Shown here one piece after another: positions 1 to 8,623 of a DNA stretch of 64,000 bases. The translations under genes and the position numbers were made by a program. Within the stretch, counting starts at the first letter, position 1, and each line of letters opens with the position of its first letter. Below the pieces are notes generated by a model that was not told the DNA's origin, did no database searches, and saw only the letters and a list, made by a program, of their open reading frames with translations. Source of the stretch: JADHUC01 sp964617665 (GTDB lineage: Bacteria > Planctomycetota > Planctomycetia > Pirellulales > Pirellulaceae); NCBI GenBank assembly GCA_964617665.1, contig CAZUAH010000010.1, positions 1 through 64,000 on the forward strand, read 5' to 3'.

Positions 1-62
1 ATATGTTGCGCGGCCTCGCGCTGGAAGCCGAGCATTTCCTGTAGGTCGAATTCGAAATCCAT
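1..62 (-). CDS. Partial CDS, 5' end of an unidentified protein
   Basis: On the minus strand an ATG at 62-60 is preceded by GGAG at a spacing of about 7 and opens a frame that stays open to the window edge. The first residues read MDFEFDLQEMLGFQREAAQH. Only about 20 residues are visible, they are amphipathic and carry no signal peptide, and I do not recognise the family. The gene runs away from the ceramidase-like gene at 377-1714, which is on the same strand upstream of it. The call rests only on the start codon, the ribosome-binding site and the open frame. Confidence 0.5.
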   Translation of the reverse strand, partial: MDFEFDLQEMLGFQREAAQH

Positions 63-376
63 TTTTTTCTCCGCGTTTGGTTCGATCGCAGAAATCGCAG
101 GTCAGGCAATGCCTGACGGAGCATCCGGTTATCGTCATGCACAGCATGACCTACGTATCCTGTAGGACGGACTTGGAAGTCCGCCTTACCAACCTCGAGA
201 GCGTTAGTTGGACTGTCGTATTGCCATCCTTGAACACTCGACAGTACAGACTGGCTCCCTCAGTTTATGCCCGGCGCACCCGTTTTCCAGCCCCTTTGGC
301 TGAAAGTCATTGCTATTGGTCGAATCCTCATTCTTGAACTCCCTATTGCAAAGGAAAGCAGACTCGTTAGAGAGTG
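63..376. repeat. Intergenic stretch with three short perfect hairpins (101-183)
   Basis: No gene is seen in this stretch. It holds three consecutive short palindromes. At 101-117 GTCAGGCA and TGCCTGAC flank one base. At 134-150 GTCATGC and GCATGAC flank ACA. At 168-183 CGGACTT and AAGTCCG flank GG. Their close spacing suggests a composite REP-like intergenic repeat rather than one terminator, because no T-tract follows. It lies between two minus-strand genes, so it may affect read-through between them. A frame of 86 codons also crosses it but shows no protein-like composition. Confidence 0.55.
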
Positions 377-1714
377 TTAGCGCTTCATGAGCTTCTTGAC
401 CAAGCCCACAACGCGATTTTCCACTCCCGGTTTGAACGGTCCGTGGAAACCGAAGTATTTCATCGCGCCGCCGCCTTCGTAGCCACCCTCGGCCAGCACA
501 CGCTCCGACGGAAGATAAGCAAAGACTTCATTCGAGTATCCCGCGACCCATACCCGGCGGCCTTCGAATTCCTTTCGTAGCCGCAATGCATAGTCAACGA
601 CCGTCTCGCCGGATAAGGCAATGAGGGAAAGGTCGTCCCCAAACCGGATCACTTGCACTGGGCATGGGTACGATGTTTCGATCGAGCCTCGATCGGCGAG
701 CCGCTTCAGCAGAACCTCTGTCAGTCGTTGGTCGTACGAGTTTCCTTCCCCACGCCGCTCAAGGAGGTCTTCCTTCGTGGGAGGATCTACGAACGGCACA
801 TCGACCCGTCCAAACGCCACGGTCAGAGGGCCTTTGACCGGATGCATCTTCTCGGCCAGCACCTTATCGACGGCTGTGGCCAACGACTGTCCGTGTTGTT
901 CGGCCAACTCGACCGTGCCACGGGGTGCCGGATTGATGTCTCCACCACAGCCCATCATAAACATGGCCATCGCGCCACAATGTGATGCTTCAAAGGCCGT
1001 TTGTGCAAAACCAGCGTAGTCACCGTTGAACAGATAGAAACTGCCGCCCAAAGTCGCCGTATGGCAGGCGTAGCCGAACAAGGCTGCCACCAGCCGACCG
1101 TCTTCATCGGTGACACGCAGCACCGGCACCGTGTGATCGACCGGTCCATCGGGATTGTAGCGCCCGCGGCGGTTAGCTGCAAAAGTTGCCTTGCCCACGC
1201 CGTATGCCAATTTGGCCGGACGCATCGTGCCGCACGCTCGTTCGATCAGTCGGTCCAGCTTGTCCTCAAGCGTCCGTGTGTACGCGTTCACGTCCGCACG
1301 CTGTTGGTCGTCCAGCGGGTATGTAACCAACGCTCCATCGCCCGCGCGGGTCACTGGTCCGCAATGGGTGTGCGAGAAGTTGATGAGAATCCTGAAACGC
1401 TCGATGCCTGTGCGCTGGTATACGCGTTTCCCAACCTCGTTGACCGACTCCCGCCCGAGATTGTCGCCAATCAGGTCCGTCGTGACGATCACCGCCCGCC
1501 GGCCATGACGGTCTTCGATCACCAACGCTTTGGCCCATAGCCGATGAAGCGTGCCTTCCGCCGGGTGCTTTCGGGCACCATAGCCAGCCAACCAAAGCAG
1601 CTTGGTCGGCGTGACATCGACCCGCGCCGTCCCCACTTGCCACTCGGCCGCGGAGGCTAACGAAGTGAGGGACACAACGAGCCCGAGAATCCAAAGTGCT
1701 GCAATTCTCCTCAT
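377..1714 (-). CDS. Neutral/alkaline ceramidase-like exported hydrolase
   Basis: This 445-aa protein resembles the N-terminal catalytic domain of neutral/alkaline non-lysosomal ceramidases. The visible features are an early VDVTP segment, GYGARKHPAEGTLHRLWAKA, a metal-type NFSHTHCGPVT motif, the segment GYACHTATLGG and the segment MFMMGCGGDINP. Family members hydrolyse N-acyl-sphingosine or related amides outside the cytoplasm and use zinc. The start at 1714 is chosen over a longer frame to 1786 because AGGGGAA precedes it and because it begins a typical signal peptide (MRRIAALWILGLVVSLTSLASA). Planctomycete genomes carry many paralogues whose substrate is unknown, and at ~445 aa it lacks the usual C-terminal Ig-like domain. 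The family call is good, the ceramide substrate is not established. Confidence 0.75.
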   Translation of the reverse strand: MRRIAALWILGLVVSLTSLASAAEWQVGTARVDVTPTKLLWLAGYGARKHPAEGTLHRLWAKALVIEDRHGRRAVIVTTDLIGDNLGRESVNEVGKRVYQRTGIERFRILINFSHTHCGPVTRAGDGALVTYPLDDQQRADVNAYTRTLEDKLDRLIERACGTMRPAKLAYGVGKATFAANRRGRYNPDGPVDHTVPVLRVTDEDGRLVAALFGYACHTATLGGSFYLFNGDYAGFAQTAFEASHCGAMAMFMMGCGGDINPAPRGTVELAEQHGQSLATAVDKVLAEKMHPVKGPLTVAFGRVDVPFVDPPTKEDLLERRGEGNSYDQRLTEVLLKRLADRGSIETSYPCPVQVIRFGDDLSLIALSGETVVDYALRLRKEFEGRRVWVAGYSNEVFAYLPSERVLAEGGYEGGGAMKYFGFHGPFKPGVENRVVGLVKKLMKR

Positions 1715-1899
1715 TCGAGTTCCCCTGTCTGGAATGATTGAGTGCGTCACCAACGCCCACCTATCGTCATGGTAGAGCGGATCCATTCACATGGCAAACC
1801 GAGGGTCTGACGGCATTCGTGCGGCTGTCCGTGCGTAAGCTACAATAGTGTAGTGGTTCATCCAGGTTCGATTGACTCGTGGGACTGATTTGTAGTCGT

Positions 1900-4047
1900 A
1901 TGTTGTGCACCTCGCGGGTATCAGGATTCAAGGGCAGTCTGTGTGCATTCGGCCACAGCGGTCCTGTCCTCGTCCTTTTGGGCATTCTTGCCGTCCAGAC
2001 AACGGCAGCTCCTTCTGCCGTTGTCGCGGATGAAGGCAGGCTGGTCTATCCCGCCGCTCGCCGTTCACGGCACGTTGACAACTATCACGGTACGCGAATT
2101 CGCGACCCTTATCGTTGGCTGGAGGATCTTGAGGCCGAAGAGACAAAGGCATGGATTCGAAGCCAGAATGAAGTGGCTTTCGACTACTTAGAGAAAGTCC
2201 CTGAACGAGAACAATTGCGGGAGCGTCTCCGCGAACTCTGGAGCTTTGAACGCTACCGAATGCCGGTCAGACGCGGAAGGCAGAACTTCTATCTTCACAA
2301 TTCCGGCTTGCAGAATCACGATGTCCTGTGGGTCGAGTCCGAGGGCGAGCCACCTCGTGTGCTGCTAGATCCCAACGAGCTTTCGAGCGATGGTTCTGTG
2401 GCCATGACCGATTGGACGGTGAGCGGGGACGGCAAGTACTTGGCCTACCGGCTGAACACGAACGGATCAGATCACGGCGTTTGGCGAGTGATGGAGGTAG
2501 CAACGGGGCGGCACACGCCGGATCGGGTGAAGCTGAGTAGTTATGCCAAGGTGTCGTGGATTCCCGATGGTTCCGGCTTCTATTACGGCAACACGCGTTC
2601 ACTGGTCCTTCATGAGATCGGGAGTCGTCAGGAAGACGATGTTTGGATCTATCGGGAAGACAACCACACAAGGGGTGGCTTGACCGGCGAGGTGACTAGC
2701 GATGGCAGGCATCTGCTGATCAGTGTCACGCGAGGGAGAGACTGCAGGAATAAGCTGTTGTGCAAAAGCCTCACGCATCCCGAAACCGCGGTACGCGAAC
2801 TCGCGACGAACTACGATGCCGAGTATACAGTTCTCGGCTGCGAGGGTTCGACGTTTTGGGTCTTGACGGACTTGAATGCCCCGCTCAGGCGAGTGATGGC
2901 GATCGACATCTCCCGTCCTGAACAACGCGACTGGCGGGAGGTCGTCCCGGAGGCCGAGCACGCGATCCACAACGCAAGTCTCGTCGGGGATCGACTCTTT
3001 GTCTGTTACCTAGAGCACGCGAAGACGCGAGTCAAGGTGTTCGACCTGTCTGGTCAGCACGTGGGCAACATCAAGCTGCCGGGGTTGGGGACAGTAGGCG
3101 GTTTTTGTGGCCAGGGGGAAGAAAGCTCCGTCTTCTATTGGTTCACCAACTTCGTCACGCCGAAGACTGTGTATCGTTTCGATCTCGAAACGGGCAAGAG
3201 CACTGTGCATCGCAGACCGGTCGTCGACTTCGATGCGGATGCCTTTATCACGAAGCAAGTGTTCTACCACAGCACAGACGGGGCACGAGTTCCTATGTTC
3301 ATCACTCACCGCAAGAACCTGAAGCTTGACGGCAATAGCCCGACGTTGCTGGAAGGTTACGGCGGCTTCAATATTTCCATGACGCCGCGTTTCTGCGTGA
3401 GGGACCTGCCTTGGTTGGAGATGGGTGGTGTATATGCGATGGCGAATCTCCGCGGAGGTGGCGAGTATGGGCGCGAATGGCATCAGGCTGGAGTGAAGCA
3501 GAACAAACAGAAAACGTTCGATGATTTCATTTCCGCAGCGGAGTGGTTGATCGAGAACAAGTATACCTGTCGAAAGAAGCTGGCCATTCGCGGCAGCAGC
3601 AATGGTGGCCTGCTGGTGGGTGCAGCGATAACGCAACGTCCGGATCTGTTCGCAGCAGCAGTGGCGGAAGTTGGGTTGATGGACATGCTTCGCTATCACA
3701 AATTCACCGTCGGGTGGGCATGGGTACCAGAATATGGGTCGTCCGATGAGCCATCTGAATTCAAAACGTTGCGAAAGTACTCGCCGTTGCATAAGGTTCA
3801 GGCAGGTACCAAGTATCCGGCAGTGCTGCTCACTACTGCTGAATACGACGACCGAGTGCTTCCCGCCCATAGCTTCAAGTTCGCCGCGGCACTGCAACAC
3901 GCCCAGGCGGGTGACGCTCCGATCCTGATTCGCACTGAAATCGGAGCAGGGCATGATGCGGGAACACCCGTCGCAAAGCGGATAGATGCCGCTGCGGATT
4001 CAATGGCCTTCTTGTTGTCGGTGCTGAATCCACCTCGGTCTGACTGA
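1900..4047 (+). CDS. Prolyl oligopeptidase family serine peptidase (S9A)
   Basis: This S9A-type serine peptidase of about 715 aa has an N-terminal hydrophobic leader (VLVLLGILAVQTTAAPSAVVA), a seven-bladed-propeller region containing the family's DPYRWLED start signature, and a C-terminal alpha/beta-hydrolase domain. The catalytic serine is in GSSNGG (Ser567 from this start). The aspartate lies in YDDRVLPAHS (about Asp650) and the histidine in GHDAG (about His685), where the usual family motif is GHGAG. It should cleave short proline-containing peptides, probably outside the cytoplasm. A GTG at 1879 gives a start seven codons longer; neither start has a clear ribosome-binding site. TACAAT at about 1839-1844 could be a -10 element, but I see no matching -35. 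Confidence 0.88.
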   Translation: MLCTSRVSGFKGSLCAFGHSGPVLVLLGILAVQTTAAPSAVVADEGRLVYPAARRSRHVDNYHGTRIRDPYRWLEDLEAEETKAWIRSQNEVAFDYLEKVPEREQLRERLRELWSFERYRMPVRRGRQNFYLHNSGLQNHDVLWVESEGEPPRVLLDPNELSSDGSVAMTDWTVSGDGKYLAYRLNTNGSDHGVWRVMEVATGRHTPDRVKLSSYAKVSWIPDGSGFYYGNTRSLVLHEIGSRQEDDVWIYREDNHTRGGLTGEVTSDGRHLLISVTRGRDCRNKLLCKSLTHPETAVRELATNYDAEYTVLGCEGSTFWVLTDLNAPLRRVMAIDISRPEQRDWREVVPEAEHAIHNASLVGDRLFVCYLEHAKTRVKVFDLSGQHVGNIKLPGLGTVGGFCGQGEESSVFYWFTNFVTPKTVYRFDLETGKSTVHRRPVVDFDADAFITKQVFYHSTDGARVPMFITHRKNLKLDGNSPTLLEGYGGFNISMTPRFCVRDLPWLEMGGVYAMANLRGGGEYGREWHQAGVKQNKQKTFDDFISAAEWLIENKYTCRKKLAIRGSSNGGLLVGAAITQRPDLFAAAVAEVGLMDMLRYHKFTVGWAWVPEYGSSDEPSEFKTLRKYSPLHKVQAGTKYPAVLLTTAEYDDRVLPAHSFKFAAALQHAQAGDAPILIRTEIGAGHDAGTPVAKRIDAAADSMAFLLSVLNPPRSD

Positions 4048-4210
4048 GTCCACCCGTGGCCATGTGGACGGCAAAAAATGCTCGGACGGGAGACCGGCCC
4101 AAACCCAGGAAGTGCCCAGCATGGAGACCGTGCGATAATCTGCAAAGAAGCTACAATGAGATAGTCACCACACAAGCGCAGAGTGTCTCCTTTCAACACA
4201 GGTGGTTGTT

Positions 4211-4864
4211 ATGCCCTATTTCACGCTGGCGAGCCTTGCCGACGTTTCGAGTGCCATCAGCGCCGTGTCTGCAATCGAAGGCGCCTACCAGTCGGTCAGC
4301 CTACTTGCCGATGCACTCGCGAAGGTTGAAGAACCAAAAGACTTCGAGGCAGAAGTTCGGAGCGCCGAGCAGAAACAAGGGTATAGCTACGAGGGGCCTG
4401 AAGACGCGGGCAAACAGGTGATCAAGGCGGTAAGGACGGCTGCCAACGCTTCTGGAGATCAGCAGGACAAGCTGTTGGAACTCGCCTCGTTGGTTGTGAC
4501 TCGATTGGGCGTATCACAGGGAAGCAGAGTCCTGTCCGTGTTGCTGTTGTCGTGCGGTATCAACCCTAAACTGACCATCATCGTGTTCAAACTGTGCGTA
4601 CTGTTAAGCCGGACGAAAGTGGGACGACGCATTGTCGCCGGTGCACAGCCGCGTCTAAAGGAGGCGGTGGCTACCGTTGCAGACAAGACGCAGTTGGCCG
4701 GGCCGATCCAGGAGCTTGCCAACAACATGGGAGAAAAAGGCGGCCAACTCGTATCGGCCATAACCAAAACGCCATTGGATGCAGCCCGGCGAGCAGCACA
4801 GGCAGGCGGCAACGCGTTTGAACGGCTGCTATCCCGAAAGGAAGAGCGGACGCCAGACACCTGA
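4211..4864 (+). CDS. Hypothetical protein with central hydrophobic segment
   Basis: This 217-aa protein is not recognised. The ATG at 4211 is preferred over a GTG at 4202 because AGGTGG lies just before it. The first ~45 residues are helix-forming and rich in Ala and Ser. Residues ~95-130 are hydrophobic (LSVLLLSCGINPKLTIIVF) and could be a membrane or buried segment. The C-terminal half is Ala/Gln-rich and basic at its end. No enzymatic motif is visible. It stands between the peptidase and the membrane-anchored EEP protein on the same strand, with ~150 and ~95 bp gaps that give little hint of an operon. Confidence 0.6.
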   Translation: MPYFTLASLADVSSAISAVSAIEGAYQSVSLLADALAKVEEPKDFEAEVRSAEQKQGYSYEGPEDAGKQVIKAVRTAANASGDQQDKLLELASLVVTRLGVSQGSRVLSVLLLSCGINPKLTIIVFKLCVLLSRTKVGRRIVAGAQPRLKEAVATVADKTQLAGPIQELANNMGEKGGQLVSAITKTPLDAARRAAQAGGNAFERLLSRKEERTPDT

Positions 4865-4959
4865 ACGGGACGATACTGAAATACAACCGCTAACGGAATG
4901 TGGGCCAATTTTCTCTTCGGTCGCCACGTCGGGTGACGTGGAACAACCCTGAATTCTGA

Positions 4960-6087
4960 ATGATGACTCTCAACTCATCTGATTCTGCGACACCGCACAG
5001 CACCGTGCGGCAGATGATCAACGATCACGCCCAAGGATTTATGTTCTGGGTGACACTTTCGACCGCTACGGCATTGCTGGCTTGCTACCTTTGGCTTGGT
5101 GATCGCACTTGGTGGAGCGCATGTATCGTCGTCTGGCCATCGTTCCTCTGGTGCCTGGGGTTGGTGCCCATGACGCTCTTCTGCCTGAACATCAGGCGTC
5201 CCCGATTCGTTCTGATTCTCTTGGTCGCGGTAGGCCTGTTCCAGATGACAACGGTCGAGTGGCGATCGCTGGTACGGCGTGAGAATGCGGAAATCCGGGA
5301 ACGATTCAACGCCATACGAAAGGGAGCGGCATCCGAATCCATTGCGGTTAGAGTGGCCATCTGGAACGTGGCCGGCCACATGTCAAAGAAATCGGATGTG
5401 CTTGCGACACTGAGCGAGTTTGCCCCCGACCTCTGTCTGCTTCAAGAGACGGGGAGCGGGGCCCGATCGTTTCTTCCGGGGGATCTCGTCGAGCGGTGGG
5501 AAGGATTTCATTGGATCGCCGTGGGAGACTGTGGCGTGCTGAGCCGTTTTCCCATCCGCTGTGTGGGAAACGTGAACGATCAGGGGGCAAGAAAGCGGCA
5601 GTTCGTTGAAGTCGAATTACCTGGTGGGGCTCGAATCCTGGCGGCCAATGTCCATCTCATGATGCCGCCGATTGTGCGGAACATCACCATTGCCGACGCC
5701 CCCGTTGCTTACCGCACAGGGCATGCCCTGCGCACCGCTCAGTATGGTCCTCTGATGCGGCAGATTGAGAACCATCTGGCCAAGTTAGAGACAGAGACCG
5801 CGATCCTAGCGGGGGATTTCAACGTAGGCGCGGATGCGCGTTCACTCGCCCCAATCCGAGAGCGTCTAGACGATGTCTGGCTCACGCATGGATTGGGTTG
5901 GGGGGCGACGGTAGCCTCCAGCTTTCCCGTCGCGAGGATCGATCACTGTTGGGTGAGCAAGGACATCGAGCCCGCCTCAGCCCGTGTGGTCCCAACAGAG
6001 GTGTCTGATCATCGAATTCTCCTCGTTGACCTGATCGTTCCGGTCGCTGCGTTGCAGAAAACGCTGCCGGCCAATAAGCTCAAGTAG
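4960..6087 (+). CDS. Membrane-anchored endonuclease/exonuclease/phosphatase family protein
   Basis: This 375-aa protein has two or three N-terminal membrane segments (residues ~27-45, ~50-75 and ~83-98) followed by an EEP-fold domain. The EEP motifs are in order: IWNVAG, LLQETG (metal-binding Glu), NVHLM, AGDFNVG, RIDHCW and SDHRILL. These carry the Asn, Glu, Asp and His residues expected for Mg-dependent phosphodiester hydrolysis. The architecture, with TM helices followed by a surface EEP domain, is typical of exported phosphodiesterases or sphingomyelinase-like proteins as well as nucleases, so the substrate is open. Two ATGs stand together at 4960 and 4963, and no strong ribosome-binding site separates them. 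Confidence 0.8.
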   Translation: MMTLNSSDSATPHSTVRQMINDHAQGFMFWVTLSTATALLACYLWLGDRTWWSACIVVWPSFLWCLGLVPMTLFCLNIRRPRFVLILLVAVGLFQMTTVEWRSLVRRENAEIRERFNAIRKGAASESIAVRVAIWNVAGHMSKKSDVLATLSEFAPDLCLLQETGSGARSFLPGDLVERWEGFHWIAVGDCGVLSRFPIRCVGNVNDQGARKRQFVEVELPGGARILAANVHLMMPPIVRNITIADAPVAYRTGHALRTAQYGPLMRQIENHLAKLETETAILAGDFNVGADARSLAPIRERLDDVWLTHGLGWGATVASSFPVARIDHCWVSKDIEPASARVVPTEVSDHRILLVDLIVPVAALQKTLPANKLK

Positions 6088-6138
6088 ACGCGACGGCTTG
6101 CCGCCGCGAAAAAGGGGCCACGTCGCTTAGGCCAGATC

Positions 6139-6205
6139 ATTCGTTGCCGCCCTGAATTCGCTGGGAAAGAAGCCGAATCTCAACGAATTCTGGGCGGCAA
6201 CGAAT
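6139..6205. repeat. Long imperfect inverted repeat between convergent genes
   Basis: Two 22-nt arms at 6139-6160 and 6184-6205 are reverse complements with one mismatch (the arm begins ATTCGTTGCCGCC and ends GAATTCG), separated by 23 nt. It sits between the 3' ends of two convergent genes, so it could work as a bidirectional terminator. The arms are however much longer than usual and no T-tract follows, so a mobile palindromic repeat or MITE remnant is an equally good reading. Confidence 0.7.
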
Positions 6206-6351
6206 AGAGGTCAGAGATCGAGGACTTGTTGTCTATGTTGGCCTCGACGAATTGGGGGTAACTCCAGACACTTGACGGACTGACACCGGGTGAACAGCGT
6301 CAGGACCCGCGATAGCGTGGCACGGGGCGTGCGTTCGCCAACGCGTCCTGC

Positions 6352-8376
6352 CTACCGTCCGCGGGAGCATCGGGCCAGTGTTGCTGCTAACGCGATGAAT
6401 ACCAGCACGGCGGCGATCTGCGGCACTGCCGTCGCGGCGCTGCCGCTCAACCCGATGGCTTCTGCAACGCGTTCGAGCCATTGGTGGCCTACCTCCAGCG
6501 GCACTTGAACTTCTTCCCCCCGCTCGGTCTTCATGCTCTGCCAGAATACGATGCCCGCCACCAGGACTCCCAGCACACCCTCGCCTCCGACCAACCCGGA
6601 GCCGAACAGCACGCCTTGTTCGCGTCGACGGAGTCGTTGTTCTTCCCCTTCGGCCCGACGCTCCATCAGCCACCGCAACAGCCCGCCTGCGAAAACTGTG
6701 GCCATCGTCGAAACTGGCAAGTATACGCCAACCGCCAGTGGCAATGACGGAAGACGCATAAGCTCGGCTGCCACTGCGATCCCTACGCCAATTCCCACCA
6801 AAACCCAGGGCAGCTCTGCGTCCAGAACGCCTTCGATCACCACCTTCATCAGCGTCGCCTGCGGCGCCGGCAATTCGGAACTGCCGAATTCGTAGGCTTT
6901 GTCCAGCAGCAGCACCGTCAAACACACAAATACTGCCGACGTTAGCACGCCCACCAGTTCGCCGATCTGCTGACGTCGCGGCGTCGCCCCAACAAGAAAA
7001 CCGGTTTTGAGATCCTGCGAAGTATCCCCGGCGATCGAAGCCGCAATCGCGACGACGCAACCAACGGTCAGCGCCGCCGCCTTGCCTAGATCGTCGGTCC
7101 ACCCCATCAACAGAAAGACGGATGACGTACCCAATAGCGAGGCGATTGTCATTCCGCTGGTGGGGTTAGACGTCACGCCCACCAGGCCGACGATGCGCGA
7201 GGCCACGGTCACGAAGAAGAATGCGCAGATTACCACCATCACCGCCGCGCAAAGCCGCACGCCCAGCGGCAGGGATGCCCCGAACACCTGCGGCACGGCG
7301 CCCATCACCAATGCCAACACAACTGCCCCACAACCTACGACGGCCAACGGCAAGTCCCGCTCGGTCCGCGGCACTTCACGAGGTTCCGCGCCGAACCGCT
7401 CCTTCATCTGCTTCGCGCCCATACGAAAGCTGGCCACCATCACCGGGATGCTGCGGAAAAGAGTAATTAGCCCCGCCGCTGCCACGGCGCCCGCGCCGAT
7501 GTAGCGGACATAACCTGACCAGATGTCCTTGACCTCCATGTTGGCGATCAACGTCTCTGTTTCGGGAAAGAGAGGAACGCTACGATCTGCCCCCCAGTAG
7601 GCGATCGCCGGAATAATCACCAGCGACGAGAGCAGTCCGCCAGCGACCATGATCGACGCTACGCGCGGGCCCAGAATATAGCCCACGCCGAACAGCGCGG
7701 CGGACATCTTCATCCCGACTTGCGCCTTCAGCACACCGGGCACGGAAACCTTGACTTGCGCCGGCAGCAGCTTGAGCCACCCGAAGATGAACTTGAAGAA
7801 TGCACCCGCCGCTAGCCCGAAGAAAACGTTGCGTGCCCGTGCCCCGCCTTCCTCGCTGGCAACCAGCACCTCGGCGCACGCAGTTCCTTCCGGATAGGGG
7901 AGCTTGCCATGCTCTTTCTCGATCAGGTATCGCCGCAACGGGATCATGAAGAGCACGCCCAGCAACCCGCCGGTCATCGCTAGCAATGTCATTTGCAGCA
8001 GTTGTGGCGCGAAGCCCCACATGAACAACGCCGGCAACGTGAAGATTACGCCGCTGGCCACTGAACTAGATGCCGATCCAATCGTTTGGGAGAGATTCGC
8101 CTCAAGGATCGTCCCCGGTTGCCCAATCTGCCGCAGCAGGCGAAATGCCGCTACGGTCATCACGGCTACTGGAATCGAAGTAGAGATGGTCAGCCCCGCG
8201 TACAAACCCAGATACGCGTTGGCCGCCCCGAAGCATATTCCAAACAGCACGCCGGTTACGACCGCCTTGATCGAGAATTCCAATGGGGACTCGGCCGCCG
8301 ACACGTACGGTGAGTGGCCATCGGCTACGGAGTCTTTTCTCAGCGATTTTTTTGATAGCTCGGGCGAATTCGGCAT
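6352..8376 (-). CDS. OPT superfamily oligopeptide/metal transporter
   Basis: This 674-aa polytopic membrane protein matches the OPT (oligopeptide transporter) superfamily in length and pattern. After a ~30-aa cytoplasmic N-terminus come many hydrophobic segments spread across the protein. One early segment (GVLFGICFGAANAYLGLYAG) carries the NAYLGLYAGLT signature typical of bacterial OPT proteins, and SVASGVIFTLPALFMWG, GEPREV-type loops and TSNPTSGMTIASLLGTSS follow. Family members take up oligopeptides or metal-chelator complexes with protons. No accessory gene is adjacent. It is transcribed away from the DUF1559 gene at 8624, and the two share a 247-bp intergenic region. Confidence 0.85.
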   Translation of the reverse strand: MPNSPELSKKSLRKDSVADGHSPYVSAAESPLEFSIKAVVTGVLFGICFGAANAYLGLYAGLTISTSIPVAVMTVAAFRLLRQIGQPGTILEANLSQTIGSASSSVASGVIFTLPALFMWGFAPQLLQMTLLAMTGGLLGVLFMIPLRRYLIEKEHGKLPYPEGTACAEVLVASEEGGARARNVFFGLAAGAFFKFIFGWLKLLPAQVKVSVPGVLKAQVGMKMSAALFGVGYILGPRVASIMVAGGLLSSLVIIPAIAYWGADRSVPLFPETETLIANMEVKDIWSGYVRYIGAGAVAAAGLITLFRSIPVMVASFRMGAKQMKERFGAEPREVPRTERDLPLAVVGCGAVVLALVMGAVPQVFGASLPLGVRLCAAVMVVICAFFFVTVASRIVGLVGVTSNPTSGMTIASLLGTSSVFLLMGWTDDLGKAAALTVGCVVAIAASIAGDTSQDLKTGFLVGATPRRQQIGELVGVLTSAVFVCLTVLLLDKAYEFGSSELPAPQATLMKVVIEGVLDAELPWVLVGIGVGIAVAAELMRLPSLPLAVGVYLPVSTMATVFAGGLLRWLMERRAEGEEQRLRRREQGVLFGSGLVGGEGVLGVLVAGIVFWQSMKTERGEEVQVPLEVGHQWLERVAEAIGLSGSAATAVPQIAAVLVFIALAATLARCSRGR

Positions 8377-8485
8377 GGCCGTGCCTGTGGTCTGCGCGCT
8401 TAGTAACGCACGATTCTACTCGCCCTGCTCGCGCAAACAACCGAGGTGCCTCGATTCAGAAATTTCGAGTTTCTTCAAAAAAAAG

Positions 8486-8514
8486 TTGACAGCGGGTGTT
8501 AAACCTGTTTGTAT
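8486..8514 (+). promoter_or_regulatory. Sigma70-type promoter for the DUF1559 gene
   Basis: TTGACA at 8486-8491 is a perfect -35 consensus, followed after 17 nt by TTGTAT at 8509-8514. The site lies in an AT-rich stretch that stands out from the GC-rich surroundings, 110 bp upstream of the start codon at 8624 and on the same strand. The -10 is only a partial match, so the call is moderately firm. Confidence 0.6.
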
Positions 8515-8623
8515 TTTGTATTAAGAGGGGGGTGTGTGACGGCTGGTATTCTCCCCATCATTTGCCCTTCTATCTGTTACTCGTCGTATTTTGACTAGTT
8601 ACGCTTTTCCAAGGAGCGTCCCA

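Noticed and set aside
1839..1900. Complete promoter for the prolyl oligopeptidase
   Set aside because: TACAAT could be a -10, but no acceptable -35 lies 15-19 bases upstream.
3010..3954. 314-codon open frame opposite the prolyl oligopeptidase
   Set aside because: The sense frame carries the full catalytic triad, and the antisense product is Arg/His-rich without family features.
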